From the NCBI GenBank assembly GCA_046347945.1, contig JAXMFB010000006.1:180894-244893 (forward strand): a stretch of DNA of 64,000 nt, in the 5' to 3' direction. Below the pieces are notes generated by a model. That model saw only the letters and a list, made by a program, of their open reading frames with translations, did not search any database and had not been told where the DNA came from. The DNA comes from Zeimonas sp046347945. GTDB lineage: Bacteria; Pseudomonadota; Gammaproteobacteria; Burkholderiales; Burkholderiaceae_E. The translations under genes and the position numbers were made by a program. Positions within the stretch are counted from its first letter, which is position 1, and each line of letters opens with the position of its first letter. Positions 38,403 to 47,987 of this stretch are shown here, in pieces.

Positions 38403-40799
38403 TCAGCTCGCGTCGGGTACGACGGTCGCGACCGGCGCAAGCGTGGTCGCCTCGGCGCCCGCCAGCGCGGCCAAGCGGTAGTGCTCGTGGGACTCGCCGG
38501 CGCGCCCCAGCCGCTCGTAGAGCTGCGCCAGCAACAGGTGCGTCTCCCGGTCGGGCGCCATGCCCGCGGCCAGCACCAGGAACTCCTCGGCCTTGCCCCA
38601 CAGCCCCTGCGCCGCGCAGAGGCGGCCGAGCGCCTTCAGCAGCACCGGGTCGTCGCCGTAGCGCCCGCGCCAGCCTTCGGCCCGGCGCAGCCGCTCGCGC
38701 GCCGGCACCGCCTCGAGCTGCGCGTAGAGCGACACCAGCGGCACGACGAGACGCAACTCGAGCACCTGCTCGACGATGCGCGCGGCCTGCTCCGGGCGCC
38801 CCGCCGCGGCGAAGGCCTGCGCGGCGGCCTCGACGATCTCGTCGACATCGCGATCGGCGGGCGCAAGCGACGCATACAGCTGCTGCACCGCGCCGGGATC
38901 GTCGCGACGCGCGGCGAACAGCGCCCGGTAGGCACGGATCTTCAACCCGCGAACTGCCGTCGGATGCAGCGCGCTGCGCTTCTCGATCTGTCGCAACGCG
39001 TGAATCGCCGCCTGCCAGTCGCCCGACTGCTCGTGCGCGCGCAAGGCGATGCGCAATGCGTGAATGTGGCGTGGGCCGGCGGCCTGCAGCGTCTCGATCG
39101 CGGTGATCGCGTCGCCCGGGCGGTGATCCTCGACGGCGAGTTCCGCCGCCGTCATCAGCTGTGCGTTCGCGGCGCCGGGCTCCTCGCGCGCGGACTCGAG
39201 CCAGCGGTCGCGGCGCTCGGTCTCGCGCATCCGGTGTGCGGCGCGGGCGGCCACCAGCGATGCGGCGCCGGCCAGCGAGCGATCGCCGAGCGCCGACTGC
39301 GCGAGTCGCTCGGCGCGGCCGAATCGCCCCTCGAAGAGCGCGAGCAGGCTGTCGCGCAGCCCTGCCAGCGCGGTCTCGCGGCGCCGCCGCTCGCGATACT
39401 CGCGCACGCGCGCAGGCAGGTTCAGCGCGTTCGACAGCGCGACGAGCAGCAGGTGGAAGATCACGAACGCGACCACCAGCATCAGCACCGCGAAGTTCAC
39501 CGACACATCGACCCGGTACGGCGGCCACAGCACCGCCACGTTGCCATGGTTGAAGCGCATCAGCATCGCCAGCCCGACGGCGGCCGACACGATCAGCATG
39601 CTCCAGATGACGCGTCGCATCGTCGTCGCCCCGCGCGCCGCGCTAGCGTCCGGCCCGCGCGCCGCGCGTGCGGCGCGCACCGCGGCGAGGCTCTCGGCGA
39701 GGGTCGGCGGCTCGAGCGCGACGCGGGCGCCGAGCAGCTGGCGCAGTTGCGCCGTCGCGCTGCTCACGCCGCGGTTGTCGGGATCGTAGTAGCTTCGCAG
39801 CCAGCCGACGGCACGCTCGACGTCGCTGCGGAACAGCGACTCGTTGCGCGAGAGCAGCGCGAGCCGCGCATTGAGCAGCAGCAGGCGCAGGTTCTGGCGC
39901 AGGAAATAGGCCTGCTCGGGCGCGACCAGCGCCGCATCGGGCGTATCGACCCGCCGCACGCGGAAGAGCTGCTGCAGCTCGTCGCGCAGCGCGCTCAGCC
40001 CGGCGGCCGCTGCGTCGGTCGCCCGGCTCGTCGCCTCGCCGACCGATGCGGGACGGCGCGCGTCGGCATCGGAGGCGCCGCGCGCCGCAGCGCGCCCCGC
40101 CGGCCCCGCTTCGGGCGCCTGCGCCGCCGGCATGCGCACCGACGCAACCAGCGGGAACTGGTCGACGGAGGCAAGCAGCCCGTCGAGTCGCATCGCGAGC
40201 GACAGGATGTCGGCCGCCGGATAGGCCTTCAGGCGATCGATGTCTCGCTGCAGGGCGCGACGCACGGCACCCAGCGACGGGTCGTCCTGCCGGCGCAACC
40301 GCGCCTCGATCTCCTGCAGCGCGCCGAGCGCCGCCTGCGGGTTGCTGCCGAGCGCGAGTTGCTGGCTCGCGAGCGCGAGCGCCGACTCGATCTCGGCGAG
40401 CAGCACGTCGGTCGAATCGTTGGCGAGGCTTCGATACAGTCTCTCGAGCTGCGCCTGCAGGCCGGCGGTCTCGAGGACCTTGCTCTCCAGCACCGCGGTG
40501 CGGCTGAGCGCGTCGCGCAGCTGCGCCTGCACGTGGCCGAGCGAGGCCTCGAGCTGCGCGATGCGCTGGTCGCCGGCCTGCAGCCTGCGCGTCGCCTCGG
40601 ACTCGAGCAGCCCCAGGCGCGAGCCGGTCCAGAGCGCCGATGCGATGGCGAGCGCAAGCGCCGCCCACGCGACCCAACCGCCCCACCCCGCGGCGCGCGC
40701 CAGCGCGGGACGATGCGTCGGTTCGGGGAGCGGCGCGGCGGGGGACGGCGCGGCGGAGCGCGGCGCTCCTTCGGGTACGACCTTGTCCGGCTCAGACAC
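38403..40799 (-). CDS. hemX/hemY: HemX-HemY, read as one fused 798-residue protein
   Basis: Two proteins of the haem operon read in one frame. Residues 1-393 are HemX: a Pro/Ala N-terminus, one membrane anchor (WVAWAALALAIASALW), a coiled coil and the PEQAYFLRQNLRLLLLNARLALL core. From Met394 (39620; MRRVIWSMLIV) follows HemY: two membrane segments, the conserved WPPYRVDVSVNF loop and TPR-like helices. They are normally separate genes. A TAG lies in another frame 20 bases before the HemY ATG, so one missing base in the GC-rich junction would create a false fusion. HemX and HemY support late haem/porphyrin synthesis. The GTG start overlaps hemD by 8 bases. Confidence 0.8.
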   Translation of the reverse strand: MSEPDKVVPEGAPRSAAPSPAAPLPEPTHRPALARAAGWGGWVAWAALALAIASALWTGSRLGLLESEATRRLQAGDQRIAQLEASLGHVQAQLRDALSRTAVLESKVLETAGLQAQLERLYRSLANDSTDVLLAEIESALALASQQLALGSNPQAALGALQEIEARLRRQDDPSLGAVRRALQRDIDRLKAYPAADILSLAMRLDGLLASVDQFPLVASVRMPAAQAPEAGPAGRAAARGASDADARRPASVGEATSRATDAAAAGLSALRDELQQLFRVRRVDTPDAALVAPEQAYFLRQNLRLLLLNARLALLSRNESLFRSDVERAVGWLRSYYDPDNRGVSSATAQLRQLLGARVALEPPTLAESLAAVRAARAARGPDASAARGATTMRRVIWSMLIVSAAVGLAMLMRFNHGNVAVLWPPYRVDVSVNFAVLMLVVAFVIFHLLLVALSNALNLPARVREYRERRRRETALAGLRDSLLALFEGRFGRAERLAQSALGDRSLAGAASLVAARAAHRMRETERRDRWLESAREEPGAANAQLMTAAELAVEDHRPGDAITAIETLQAAGPRHIHALRIALRAHEQSGDWQAAIHALRQIEKRSALHPTAVRGLKIRAYRALFAARRDDPGAVQQLYASLAPADRDVDEIVEAAAQAFAAAGRPEQAARIVEQVLELRLVVPLVSLYAQLEAVPARERLRRAEGWRGRYGDDPVLLKALGRLCAAQGLWGKAEEFLVLAAGMAPDRETHLLLAQLYERLGRAGESHEHYRLAALAGAEATTLAPVATVVPDAS

Positions 40800-41580
40800 A
40801 GTGGCTGCTCGGGGGATCCGGGGGCAATTCTAGCGCGGCCGCAAGGGCCCGATCGCCGGGCTCGATCGCCCGCACGTCGATCCACCCGCGCGCCCGCAGC
40901 GCGGCGGCAATGCGCGCGTGGATCGCCAGCGCCGGCGATGCGTGCGCGCGCCCGGCCAGCGCCGCGCGCTCGAGCGTCGCCTCGAGCCGGTCCACGACCT
41001 CGCGCTGCGTGAACACGAACACCGGCGCCGGGCCACGCGCGAAAAGCGCCCGCAGCGCGTCCAGCGTCGCGTCGGAAGGCTCCAGCGATTCGCGGCGGTA
41101 GACCTCGCAGGTCTCGACCCGTGCCCCGGCGGCGCGCAGCCTTTCGATCCAGCCCTCGCTGCCGCCCTCGCCGCGCAGGACCAGGATGCGCAGGCCCCGT
41201 GGTGCGCGCAGCGGCGGCGTGTCGACCAGCGCATCGGCGTCGAACGACGGTCCCGTGGGGCGCAGCACCCGGTCGGGGTCGACCGCCATCCCGCTGTCGG
41301 CGATCGACTGCAGGCTGCCCGGGCCGACCACCGCGATCCCGGTCGCCCCGGGCCATCGCCCGGCCGCCATGCGCGCGGCAGCGGCCACGGCCGCGGGGCT
41401 GACCAGCACCACCCAGTCGAACTGCGCCAGGCGAGCGGCGACGCCGACGACGCGCGGATCGTCGGTGAGTTCGACGATGCGCGACAGCGGCACGGCCAGC
41501 GGCTCATGGCCGAGCGCGCGCAGCCTCTGCTCGACGCCGCGCACCCGCGGCAAGGGCTGCGTCAGGACGACCCGAGCCAT
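40792..41580 (-). CDS. hemD: Uroporphyrinogen-III synthase
   Basis: A 262-residue enzyme that cyclises hydroxymethylbilane with inversion of ring D. HemD proteins diverge strongly; recognisable features are the start RVVLTQPLPRV, DWVVLVSPAAVAAAARM, IAVVGPGSLQSI, VLRGEGGSEGWIERLRAAGA with VETCEVYRRE, and FVFTQREVVDRL. The ATG at 41580 overlaps the hemC stop by 19 bases. Its position between hemC and hemX confirms the call. Confidence 0.9.
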   Translation of the reverse strand: MARVVLTQPLPRVRGVEQRLRALGHEPLAVPLSRIVELTDDPRVVGVAARLAQFDWVVLVSPAAVAAAARMAAGRWPGATGIAVVGPGSLQSIADSGMAVDPDRVLRPTGPSFDADALVDTPPLRAPRGLRILVLRGEGGSEGWIERLRAAGARVETCEVYRRESLEPSDATLDALRALFARGPAPVFVFTQREVVDRLEATLERAALAGRAHASPALAIHARIAAALRARGWIDVRAIEPGDRALAAALELPPDPPSSHCV

Positions 41581-42506
41581 CGGGCGGCGCCCTGCTCGCG
41601 CAGCGAGCGCGCCGCGTCCTCGCCGATCTGCCCGGCCGCCTCGCGGTCGGCCCCGGCGCATTCGGCCACCGCCTCGACCATCGCCGAGCCGTCTTCGGCG
41701 GCCACGCGCGCGACCAGCTTCAGGCCGCCCTGCGGCGTCGTGACGCACCAGGCGGCCAGCGGAACCCGGCAGCTGCCGCCGAGCAGCCGCGAGACGGTGC
41801 GCTCGGCGTGGACCTCGACCGCGGTACGCGCGTCGCCGAGCGGGGCGAGCCACGCGCGCAGGTCGTCGCGCGTGGCGAGCGTCTCGATGCCCAGCGCGCC
41901 CTGCCCCGCCGCCGGCAGGCACAGCGACGGCGGCACGATCGCGCGGATCCGCCCGGCCAGCCCCAGCCGCTTGAGCCCGGCCGCGGCGAGCACGATCGCG
42001 TCGTAGCGCCCCTCGTCGAGCCGCGCGAGACGGGTGTTGACGTTGCCGCGCAGCGGCAGCACCTCGAGCTTCGGGAAAGCACGCCGGATCTGCGCCGCGC
42101 GACGCAGGCTCGACGTGCCCACGCGCGCCCCCTCGGGCAACGACTCGAGCGACGCGTACTTCGCGGACACGAACGCGTCGCGCGGATCCTCGCGGGCCAT
42201 GATCGCCGCCAGCGCGAACGGCTCGGACACCTCCATCGGGACGTCCTTCAGCGAGTGCACCGCCAGGTCGGCGCGTCGCTCGAGCAGCGCGACCTCGAGT
42301 TCCTTGATGAACAGGCCCTTGCCGCCGATCTCGTTGAGCGCGCGATCGAGCACGCGGTCACCCTCGGTGGTCATGCCGAGGATCTCGACCTCGCAGCGCG
42401 GATAGAGCTCGCGCAGGCGCGCCTGCACGTGCTCGGCCTGCCACATCGCCAGCCGGCTCTGGCGCGACGCGATGACGAGCCGCGCGGGCGCCTCGACGCC
42501 GCCCAC
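41562..42506 (-). CDS. hemC: Porphobilinogen deaminase (hydroxymethylbilane synthase)
   Basis: A 314-residue enzyme joining four porphobilinogens into hydroxymethylbilane. It has the conserved start VIASRQSRLAMWQAEHV, the catalytic aspartate in VHSLKDVP, VGTSSLRRAAQIR, PLRGNVNTRLARLD and the dipyrromethane-bearing cysteine in GGSCRVPLAAW. I used the GTG at 42506, two bases after the algR stop; a GTG at 42539 (325 residues, inside algR) is an alternative. Linkage of hemC to algZR is typical of pseudomonads and betaproteobacteria. Confidence 0.93.
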   Translation of the reverse strand: MGGVEAPARLVIASRQSRLAMWQAEHVQARLRELYPRCEVEILGMTTEGDRVLDRALNEIGGKGLFIKELEVALLERRADLAVHSLKDVPMEVSEPFALAAIMAREDPRDAFVSAKYASLESLPEGARVGTSSLRRAAQIRRAFPKLEVLPLRGNVNTRLARLDEGRYDAIVLAAAGLKRLGLAGRIRAIVPPSLCLPAAGQGALGIETLATRDDLRAWLAPLGDARTAVEVHAERTVSRLLGGSCRVPLAAWCVTTPQGGLKLVARVAAEDGSAMVEAVAECAGADREAAGQIGEDAARSLREQGAARWLGSS

Positions 42507-42508
42507 CG

Positions 42509-43309
42509 TCAGCTGACCAGGTTCTTGACCGTCGACCACTGCCGCCGGCTCACCGGAAGCCGCTCGTTGACGTCGCGCAGCACCACCTGCCAGTACGGAT
42601 CGCCGCCGTCGGCCTCGCCCTGCGGCATCACCCGCTCGAATCCGGCGATCGAGGGGCGCGCGACCAGCGCATTGCGGTGGATGCGCACGAAGCGGTCGCT
42701 GAACTCCTCTTCGAGCGAGGTGAGCGACTCCTCGATCAGGAACTCGCGCTCCTTGGTGCGCACGGTGATGTACTTCAGCTCGGCCTTCAGGTAGACCACC
42801 TGCTCGAGCGGCACCAGGATGACGCGGCCGCGCTCGTGCACCGACAGGTGGCGGCGCCGCGTGTTGGTCGCGCGGGCGAGCTGGTCGATCGCCTGCGCGT
42901 GCTCCTGGGGCATCCGCGTGAGCGCGCGTTGCAGCGCCTGCTTCAGGCGCTCGGCGCGCACCGGCTTGAGCAGGTAGTCGATCGCCCTCACCTCGAACGC
43001 GTCGACCGCGAACTCGTCGAACGCGGTGACGAAGATGATCAGCGGCATCGGCCTGGGCGTGTCGCCCGACTGCGCGCGCGCCGAAATGTGGCGGGCCAGT
43101 TCGATGCCCGTCATGCCGGGCATCTGGATGTCGAGCAGCACGATCTGCGGCTGCGCGACCTCGATCTGCGACAGCGCCTCGGGCGCATTCGGCGCCTCGC
43201 CGACGATGCGGTGAGGGAACTCCGGGGCAAGATCGGCAAGCAGCTCGCGAAGGCGCGAGCGCGCGACCGGTTCGTCGTCAACGATCAGGATCGAAGGGGC
43301 GTCTGGCAT
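42509..43309 (-). CDS. algR: LytTR-family response regulator (AlgR-like)
   Basis: A 266-residue two-component regulator. The receiver domain has the acidic pocket VDDEP and phospho-acceptor Asp60 in LLDIQMPGMTG, and the conserved lysine in DYLLKPVRAERL. The C-terminal LytTR DNA-binding domain spans about residues 150-260 (ELKYITVRTKEREFLIEESL, FVRIHRNALVA). It overlaps algZ by 32 bases and is followed directly by hemC. AlgR controls surface behaviour in Pseudomonas; its targets in this organism are unknown. Confidence 0.9.
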   Translation of the reverse strand: MPDAPSILIVDDEPVARSRLRELLADLAPEFPHRIVGEAPNAPEALSQIEVAQPQIVLLDIQMPGMTGIELARHISARAQSGDTPRPMPLIIFVTAFDEFAVDAFEVRAIDYLLKPVRAERLKQALQRALTRMPQEHAQAIDQLARATNTRRRHLSVHERGRVILVPLEQVVYLKAELKYITVRTKEREFLIEESLTSLEEEFSDRFVRIHRNALVARPSIAGFERVMPQGEADGGDPYWQVVLRDVNERLPVSRRQWSTVKNLVS

Positions 43310-44411
43310 CTCGGCGTCTTCTTTCTTTGCGGTAGGGGAACTGGACGATCACGCGGAACTGCCCGTCCGCGCTCGAGGTCTCGAGCTGGCCTTCGACGTC
43401 GAAGGTGAGATCGAGGCGCTCGCGCACGTTCGACAGTGCCATGTGATTGCCCGGGCGGGTGGGTGGTGCATCGGGCAGCGGATTGGCGATCTCGACGCGC
43501 ACACGGTCGCCGGACTTGGCGATGCTCACGCGGATCTCGCCGGGTTCCTGGTTCGGCTCGATGCCGTGATGGACGGCGTTCTCGACCAGCGGCTGCAGCA
43601 GCAGCGAAGGCAGCAGCGCGTCGCCGGGCATCCCGTCGAGCTCCCAGCGCACGCCGAGCCGGTCGGCCAGGCGCAGCTTCTCGATCGTGAGGTACTCCTT
43701 GCACAGCAGCACCTCGTCGTCGAGCGGCACCAGCTCGCGGCTGTCCTTCATGAACACGCGGAACAGGTCGGCCAGGTTCTCGAGCGTGCGCTCGGCCTTG
43801 CGCGGGTCGCTGCGCATCAGGCCGAGCACGGTGTTGAGGCTGTTGAACAGGAAGTGCGGACGGATGCGCGCCTGCAGCGCCTGCAGCCGCCCCTCTGCCT
43901 GCGACGGTTGCAGCGAGAGCTGGCGCAGGCGAAGGTACTCGATCAGTGCCCAGGCGATGCCGGCCGCGAGCAGCACGCGCGGCATCAGCCAGGCGGCGAA
44001 GACGGCCACGCCCGGCGAGGACGGCTGGGCGCTGGCCACCGCGACGACCACGGTGAACGCCGACGGCACGCCGAGCCCGACGACCCACTGCGCCCAGCGC
44101 GGCGCGCCGTTCACCGAACGCCGCAGCGGGCACAGCATCAGCAGCGAAGCGGCCGCGACGGCGTCGACCCGCAGCGCCGTCTCGAGCATCGGCCAGTAAT
44201 CGACGCCGGCCGCCGGCAGCAACCAGCCGAGCAGGACCACGCCGATGTTCAGCGGCAGCAGGACCCGCACCATGGTGCCGAGATTGCAGCAGTCGGGCAG
44301 CACCGGCAGGTCGGCGCCGTCGGTGAGGCGTCGCCGCGGGGGTCCGGACGCCTGCGCGGCCGCGCCTGCGGACATCCCTTCGGGCGAGACGACCGACCCC
44401 GGATCGCTCAT
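43278..44411 (-). CDS. algZ: LytS/AlgZ-type sensor histidine kinase
   Basis: A 377-residue membrane kinase. Four or so hydrophobic segments occupy residues 45-160. The His_kinase domain has the phospho-acceptor His186 in ARIRPHFLFNSLNTVLGLM, and the ATP-binding domain has LLQPLVENAVHHGIEPN. The N-terminus carries the DGADLPVLPDCCNLGTMVR stretch seen in AlgZ relatives, with a Cys pair before the first membrane segment. It is the first gene of the algZ-algR-hemC-hemD-hemXY run and is divergent from argH. Confidence 0.9.
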   Translation of the reverse strand: MSDPGSVVSPEGMSAGAAAQASGPPRRRLTDGADLPVLPDCCNLGTMVRVLLPLNIGVVLLGWLLPAAGVDYWPMLETALRVDAVAAASLLMLCPLRRSVNGAPRWAQWVVGLGVPSAFTVVVAVASAQPSSPGVAVFAAWLMPRVLLAAGIAWALIEYLRLRQLSLQPSQAEGRLQALQARIRPHFLFNSLNTVLGLMRSDPRKAERTLENLADLFRVFMKDSRELVPLDDEVLLCKEYLTIEKLRLADRLGVRWELDGMPGDALLPSLLLQPLVENAVHHGIEPNQEPGEIRVSIAKSGDRVRVEIANPLPDAPPTRPGNHMALSNVRERLDLTFDVEGQLETSSADGQFRVIVQFPYRKERRRRDARRPFDPDR

Positions 44412-44470
44412 CGGTGGTTCCCTTGCTGCGCCGGACCGCCTGCCCCGGCCGATGCCGTCGGGGCGATCCG

Positions 44471-44476
44471 TATAAT
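44471..44476 (+). promoter_or_regulatory. Possible -10 element for argH
   Basis: A perfect TATAAT 37 bases before the argH start. The -35 region (GCCGAT at a 17-base spacing) is poor. The same local context (CGATC-G-TATAAT-CGG with small changes) recurs before the CNNM gene at 49044, which supports a promoter function for both. Confidence 0.45.
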
Positions 44477-44512
44477 TCGGCTCTCGAGGCCCTTCCTCTG
44501 CCGCGGACGATT

Positions 44513-45937
44513 ATGACAGATCAGCTTGCCAAGAAATCCGAAGCGTGGTCTGCCCGCTTCTCGGAGCCCGTCAGCGAGTTGGTCAAACGCTACACGGCCT
44601 CCGTCTCGTTCGACCACCGGCTCGCCCGGGCCGACATCGAGGGGTCGCTGGCGCACGCCGCGATGCTGCACGCCGCGGGCCTGCTCGGCGACGACGATCA
44701 CGCAGCGATCAGCCAGGGGATGGCGACGATCCTCGCCGAGATCGAGCGCGGGCAGTTCGCCTGGTCGGTCGACCTCGAAGACGTCCACCTGAACATCGAG
44801 AAACGGCTGACCGAGCTGGCCGGCGACGCCGGCAAGCGCCTGCACACCGCGCGCTCGCGCAACGACCAGGTCGCCACCGACATCCGCCTGTGGCTTCGCG
44901 GCACGATCGACGAGCTGCGCGCGCAGCTCGCGGCCTTGCAGCGCGCGCTGGTCGACCTCGCCGAGGGCCACGCCGACACCATCATGCCGGGCTTCACGCA
45001 CCTGCAGGTCGCTCAGCCGGTGACGTTCGGCCACCACCTGCTGGCCTACGTCGAAATGTTCGCGCGCGACGCCGACCGGCTCGTCGACTGCCGGCGCCGC
45101 GTCAACCGGCTTCCGCTGGGCGCTGCGGCGCTCGCGGGCACCTCGTACCCGATCGACCGCGAGCACGTCGCGAGCGCGCTCGGCTTCGACGGCGTCTGCG
45201 AGAACTCGCTCGACGCGGTCTCGGACCGCGACTTCGCGATCGAGTTCTGCGCGGCGGCCAGCGTCGTCATGGTCCACGTGTCGCGACTGTCCGAGGAGCT
45301 GATCCTCTGGATGTCGCCGCGCGTGGGCTTCATCGACCTCGCCGACCGGTTCTGCACCGGCTCGTCGATCATGCCGCAGAAGAAGAATCCCGACGTGCCC
45401 GAGCTCGCGCGCGGCAAGTCGGGCCGCGTCTTCGGCCACCTGGTGGCGCTGCTCACGCTGATGAAGGGGCAGCCGCTCGCGTACAACAAGGACAACCAGG
45501 AAGACAAGGAGCCGCTTTTCGACACGGCCGACACGCTGCTCGAGACGCTGCGGATCTTCACCGACCTGGTGGGCGGCATCCAGGTGCGCCCGGCGCGGAT
45601 GCGCCAGGCGGCCGCCGAGGGGTTTTCCACCGCCACCGACCTCGCCGACTACCTCGTGCGCAAGGGGCTTGCGTTTCGCGACGCGCACGAGGCGGTGGCG
45701 CGCGCCGTGCGCACCGCCGCAGAGCGCGGTGTCGACCTCGCCGGGCTCGGCCTGGACGAGTTGCGCGAGTTCAGTCCGCTCATCGACGCCGACGTCGGCG
45801 CGGTGCTCACGCTGGAGGGCTCGGTCGCCGCGCGCGATCACGTCGGCGGCACGGCCCCCAGGCAGGTGCGCGCCGCCATCGCGCGGCACCGGCTGCGGCT
45901 GTCGAGCGAGCCCGGCGGCCCGGACCGGCCCGGCTAA
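44513..45937 (+). CDS. argH: Argininosuccinate lyase
   Basis: A 474-residue homotetrameric enzyme that releases arginine and fumarate from argininosuccinate in the last step of arginine synthesis. The fumarase-superfamily signature GSSIMPQKKNPD is complete, as are HTARSRNDQVATD and MPGFTHLQVAQPVTFGHH. I chose the ATG at 44513 (MTDQLAKKSEAW). It is divergent from algZ and convergent with the TRAP permease gene (9 bases between stops). Confidence 0.96.
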   Translation: MTDQLAKKSEAWSARFSEPVSELVKRYTASVSFDHRLARADIEGSLAHAAMLHAAGLLGDDDHAAISQGMATILAEIERGQFAWSVDLEDVHLNIEKRLTELAGDAGKRLHTARSRNDQVATDIRLWLRGTIDELRAQLAALQRALVDLAEGHADTIMPGFTHLQVAQPVTFGHHLLAYVEMFARDADRLVDCRRRVNRLPLGAAALAGTSYPIDREHVASALGFDGVCENSLDAVSDRDFAIEFCAAASVVMVHVSRLSEELILWMSPRVGFIDLADRFCTGSSIMPQKKNPDVPELARGKSGRVFGHLVALLTLMKGQPLAYNKDNQEDKEPLFDTADTLLETLRIFTDLVGGIQVRPARMRQAAAEGFSTATDLADYLVRKGLAFRDAHEAVARAVRTAAERGVDLAGLGLDELREFSPLIDADVGAVLTLEGSVAARDHVGGTAPRQVRAAIARHRLRLSSEPGGPDRPG

Positions 45938-45946
45938 GGCGCGTTC

Positions 45947-47944
45947 CTACGCGCGGCTCACGGCGCCCGGGCCGGCGGCGCCTTTCGCGCCGCGGCTGCG
46001 CACCCACTGAGAGACGAGCGCCGCGGCGAGCAGCGCCAGCCCGATCCCGTCGGCCATCGGGTGCGGGTACACCAGCAGCAGTCCCGCGGCAATCATCGCC
46101 AGCCGCTCCCACAGCAGGCAGCGCACCAGCACCCAGTTCTGCGCGCCGCCGGCCAGTGCCGCGATGCCGGCGGTGGCGGTCAGCACGATCCACGTGACCT
46201 GCCACCAGGCGACGCCCTTCGGCGCCATCAGCAGCAGCCCCGCGCCGGCCGGTTCGAGCACGAACACGAACGGCAGCAGGAACGCGGGCAGCGTGTACTT
46301 CCACGACTGCAGCGTCGTCTTGTACGGGTCGCCGTCGGTGATGGCGGCCGCGGCGAACGGCGACAGCGCGGTCGGCGGCGACACCTCGGACAGCACCGCG
46401 TAGTAGAAGATGAACATGTGCGCCGCGTAATCGGGCACGCCCAGCTTGGTGAGCGCGGGCGCCGCGATCACCGCGCAGATGATGTAGCTCGCGGTGACGG
46501 GCACGGCCAGCCCGATGATCCAGACGATCAGCGACGTGTAGATGGCCGTCAGCAGCAGGTTGCCGCCGGCGTAGGCAATGACGATCGAGCTGAACTTCAG
46601 GCCCAGGCCGGTCTTGCCGACCACGCCGACGATGATGCCGGCGGCCGCGCAGGTGGCGGCGACGTTGAGCGCCTGCCGCGAGCCGTCGGCGAGCGCCGCG
46701 ATCAGCTTCTTCGGCCACATCGCGGTCTCGCGCGCGAAGAAACTCACCACGAACGCCGTGACCGTCGCCCAGAACACCGACATCAGCGGCGAGAAGCCGT
46801 AGACCATGAAGCCGATGATCGCGACCAGCGACAGGAAGTGGAACCAGAAGCGCCGCGCCAGGTGTCCCGCGGTGGCGGTCAGGTGCACCTCGGCAGCGGC
46901 CGAGTGGAACTTGCGCGCGTCGATCTCGACCATCAGGAACAGCGACAGGTAGTACAGGCAGGTCGGAATGACCGCCATCTTCAGCACGTCGAGGTACGAG
47001 ATCTTCAGGAACTCGGCGATCAGGAACGCCGCCGCGCCCAGCACCGGCGGCGAGATGATCGCGCCCAGGCCGCCGGCCGCCAGCAGGCCGCCCGCCGAGT
47101 TGCGGTCGTAGCCGGCCCGCTCGAGCATCGGCCAGGCGACCGTGCCGATCGTGACGGTGGTCGCGACCCCCGACCCCGACGGCCCGCCCAGCAGGAACGA
47201 CGACAGGACGACGGTGCGGCCGGCCCCCGAGCGCCGGCCGCCCATCAGCGCGAAGCTGAAGTCGAGGAAGAACTTGCCTGCGCCCGAGTGCTGCAGGAAC
47301 GCGCCGAAGATCGTGAACATGATGATCAGCGTCGCCGACACGTCGATCGCGGTGCCGAAGATCCCCTCGAGCGACATGTACATCACGCCGATCATGCTCT
47401 CGACGTCGTAGCCGCGGTGCGCCCAGTGCCCGGGCAGCCAGGGTCCGAGGAACGCATAGGCGGCGAAGAGCAGCACCACCGCAGGCATGATCCAGCCGGT
47501 GGAGCGCCGCGCCGCCTCGAGCACGAGCAGAACGAAGACGATGCCGTACACCAGGTCGGCGCGGTCCGGCATCGTGCTGCGGTCCCAGAAGTCGTCGCCG
47601 CCGATCAGGATGTGCACGATCGTCGCCACGCCGACCAGCGCGAGGACGACGTCGTACCACATCAGCCGGTTGCGAAGCCGCGGCGTCGCCGGGTAGATCA
47701 GGAACACCAGCAGCAGCATGAAGCCCACGTGCACCGGCCGCAGCGTCATCGTCGGTACGATCGAGACCGCGGCGTACAGGTGGAACAGCGACATGATCAC
47801 CAGCAGCGCGGTGATCAGCGTCTCGAGCGCGCCGCCGAAGCGGCTGACGGCGCCCTCTTCTTCCTCGACGAAGCGCTCGGCGGCGCGCAGCCGCTCGTCG
47901 CTCACCTCCCCGGGCCCGCCGGGCGTTTCGTTGCTGGAGTTCAT
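45947..47944 (-). CDS. TRAP transporter fused permease (DctQ-DctM, TAXI type)
   Basis: A 665-residue inner-membrane protein combining the small (4-segment) and large (12-segment) TRAP subunits, as usual for TAXI systems. The large-subunit motifs GGPSGSGVATTVTIG, AAGGLGAIISPPVLGAAAFL and ALSEVSPPTALSPFAAA-like sequence are present. It uses a sodium or proton gradient to take up small organic acids or amino acids. It is co-oriented with the TAXI receptor (43 bases upstream), so the two form a complete transporter. Confidence 0.92.
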   Translation of the reverse strand: MNSSNETPGGPGEVSDERLRAAERFVEEEEGAVSRFGGALETLITALLVIMSLFHLYAAVSIVPTMTLRPVHVGFMLLLVFLIYPATPRLRNRLMWYDVVLALVGVATIVHILIGGDDFWDRSTMPDRADLVYGIVFVLLVLEAARRSTGWIMPAVVLLFAAYAFLGPWLPGHWAHRGYDVESMIGVMYMSLEGIFGTAIDVSATLIIMFTIFGAFLQHSGAGKFFLDFSFALMGGRRSGAGRTVVLSSFLLGGPSGSGVATTVTIGTVAWPMLERAGYDRNSAGGLLAAGGLGAIISPPVLGAAAFLIAEFLKISYLDVLKMAVIPTCLYYLSLFLMVEIDARKFHSAAAEVHLTATAGHLARRFWFHFLSLVAIIGFMVYGFSPLMSVFWATVTAFVVSFFARETAMWPKKLIAALADGSRQALNVAATCAAAGIIVGVVGKTGLGLKFSSIVIAYAGGNLLLTAIYTSLIVWIIGLAVPVTASYIICAVIAAPALTKLGVPDYAAHMFIFYYAVLSEVSPPTALSPFAAAAITDGDPYKTTLQSWKYTLPAFLLPFVFVLEPAGAGLLLMAPKGVAWWQVTWIVLTATAGIAALAGGAQNWVLVRCLLWERLAMIAAGLLLVYPHPMADGIGLALLAAALVSQWVRSRGAKGAAGPGAVSRA

Positions 47945-47987
47945 CGATCGCTCCGGTCGGGCGGCGGGGGGCGGGTTTGCGCGGCGA

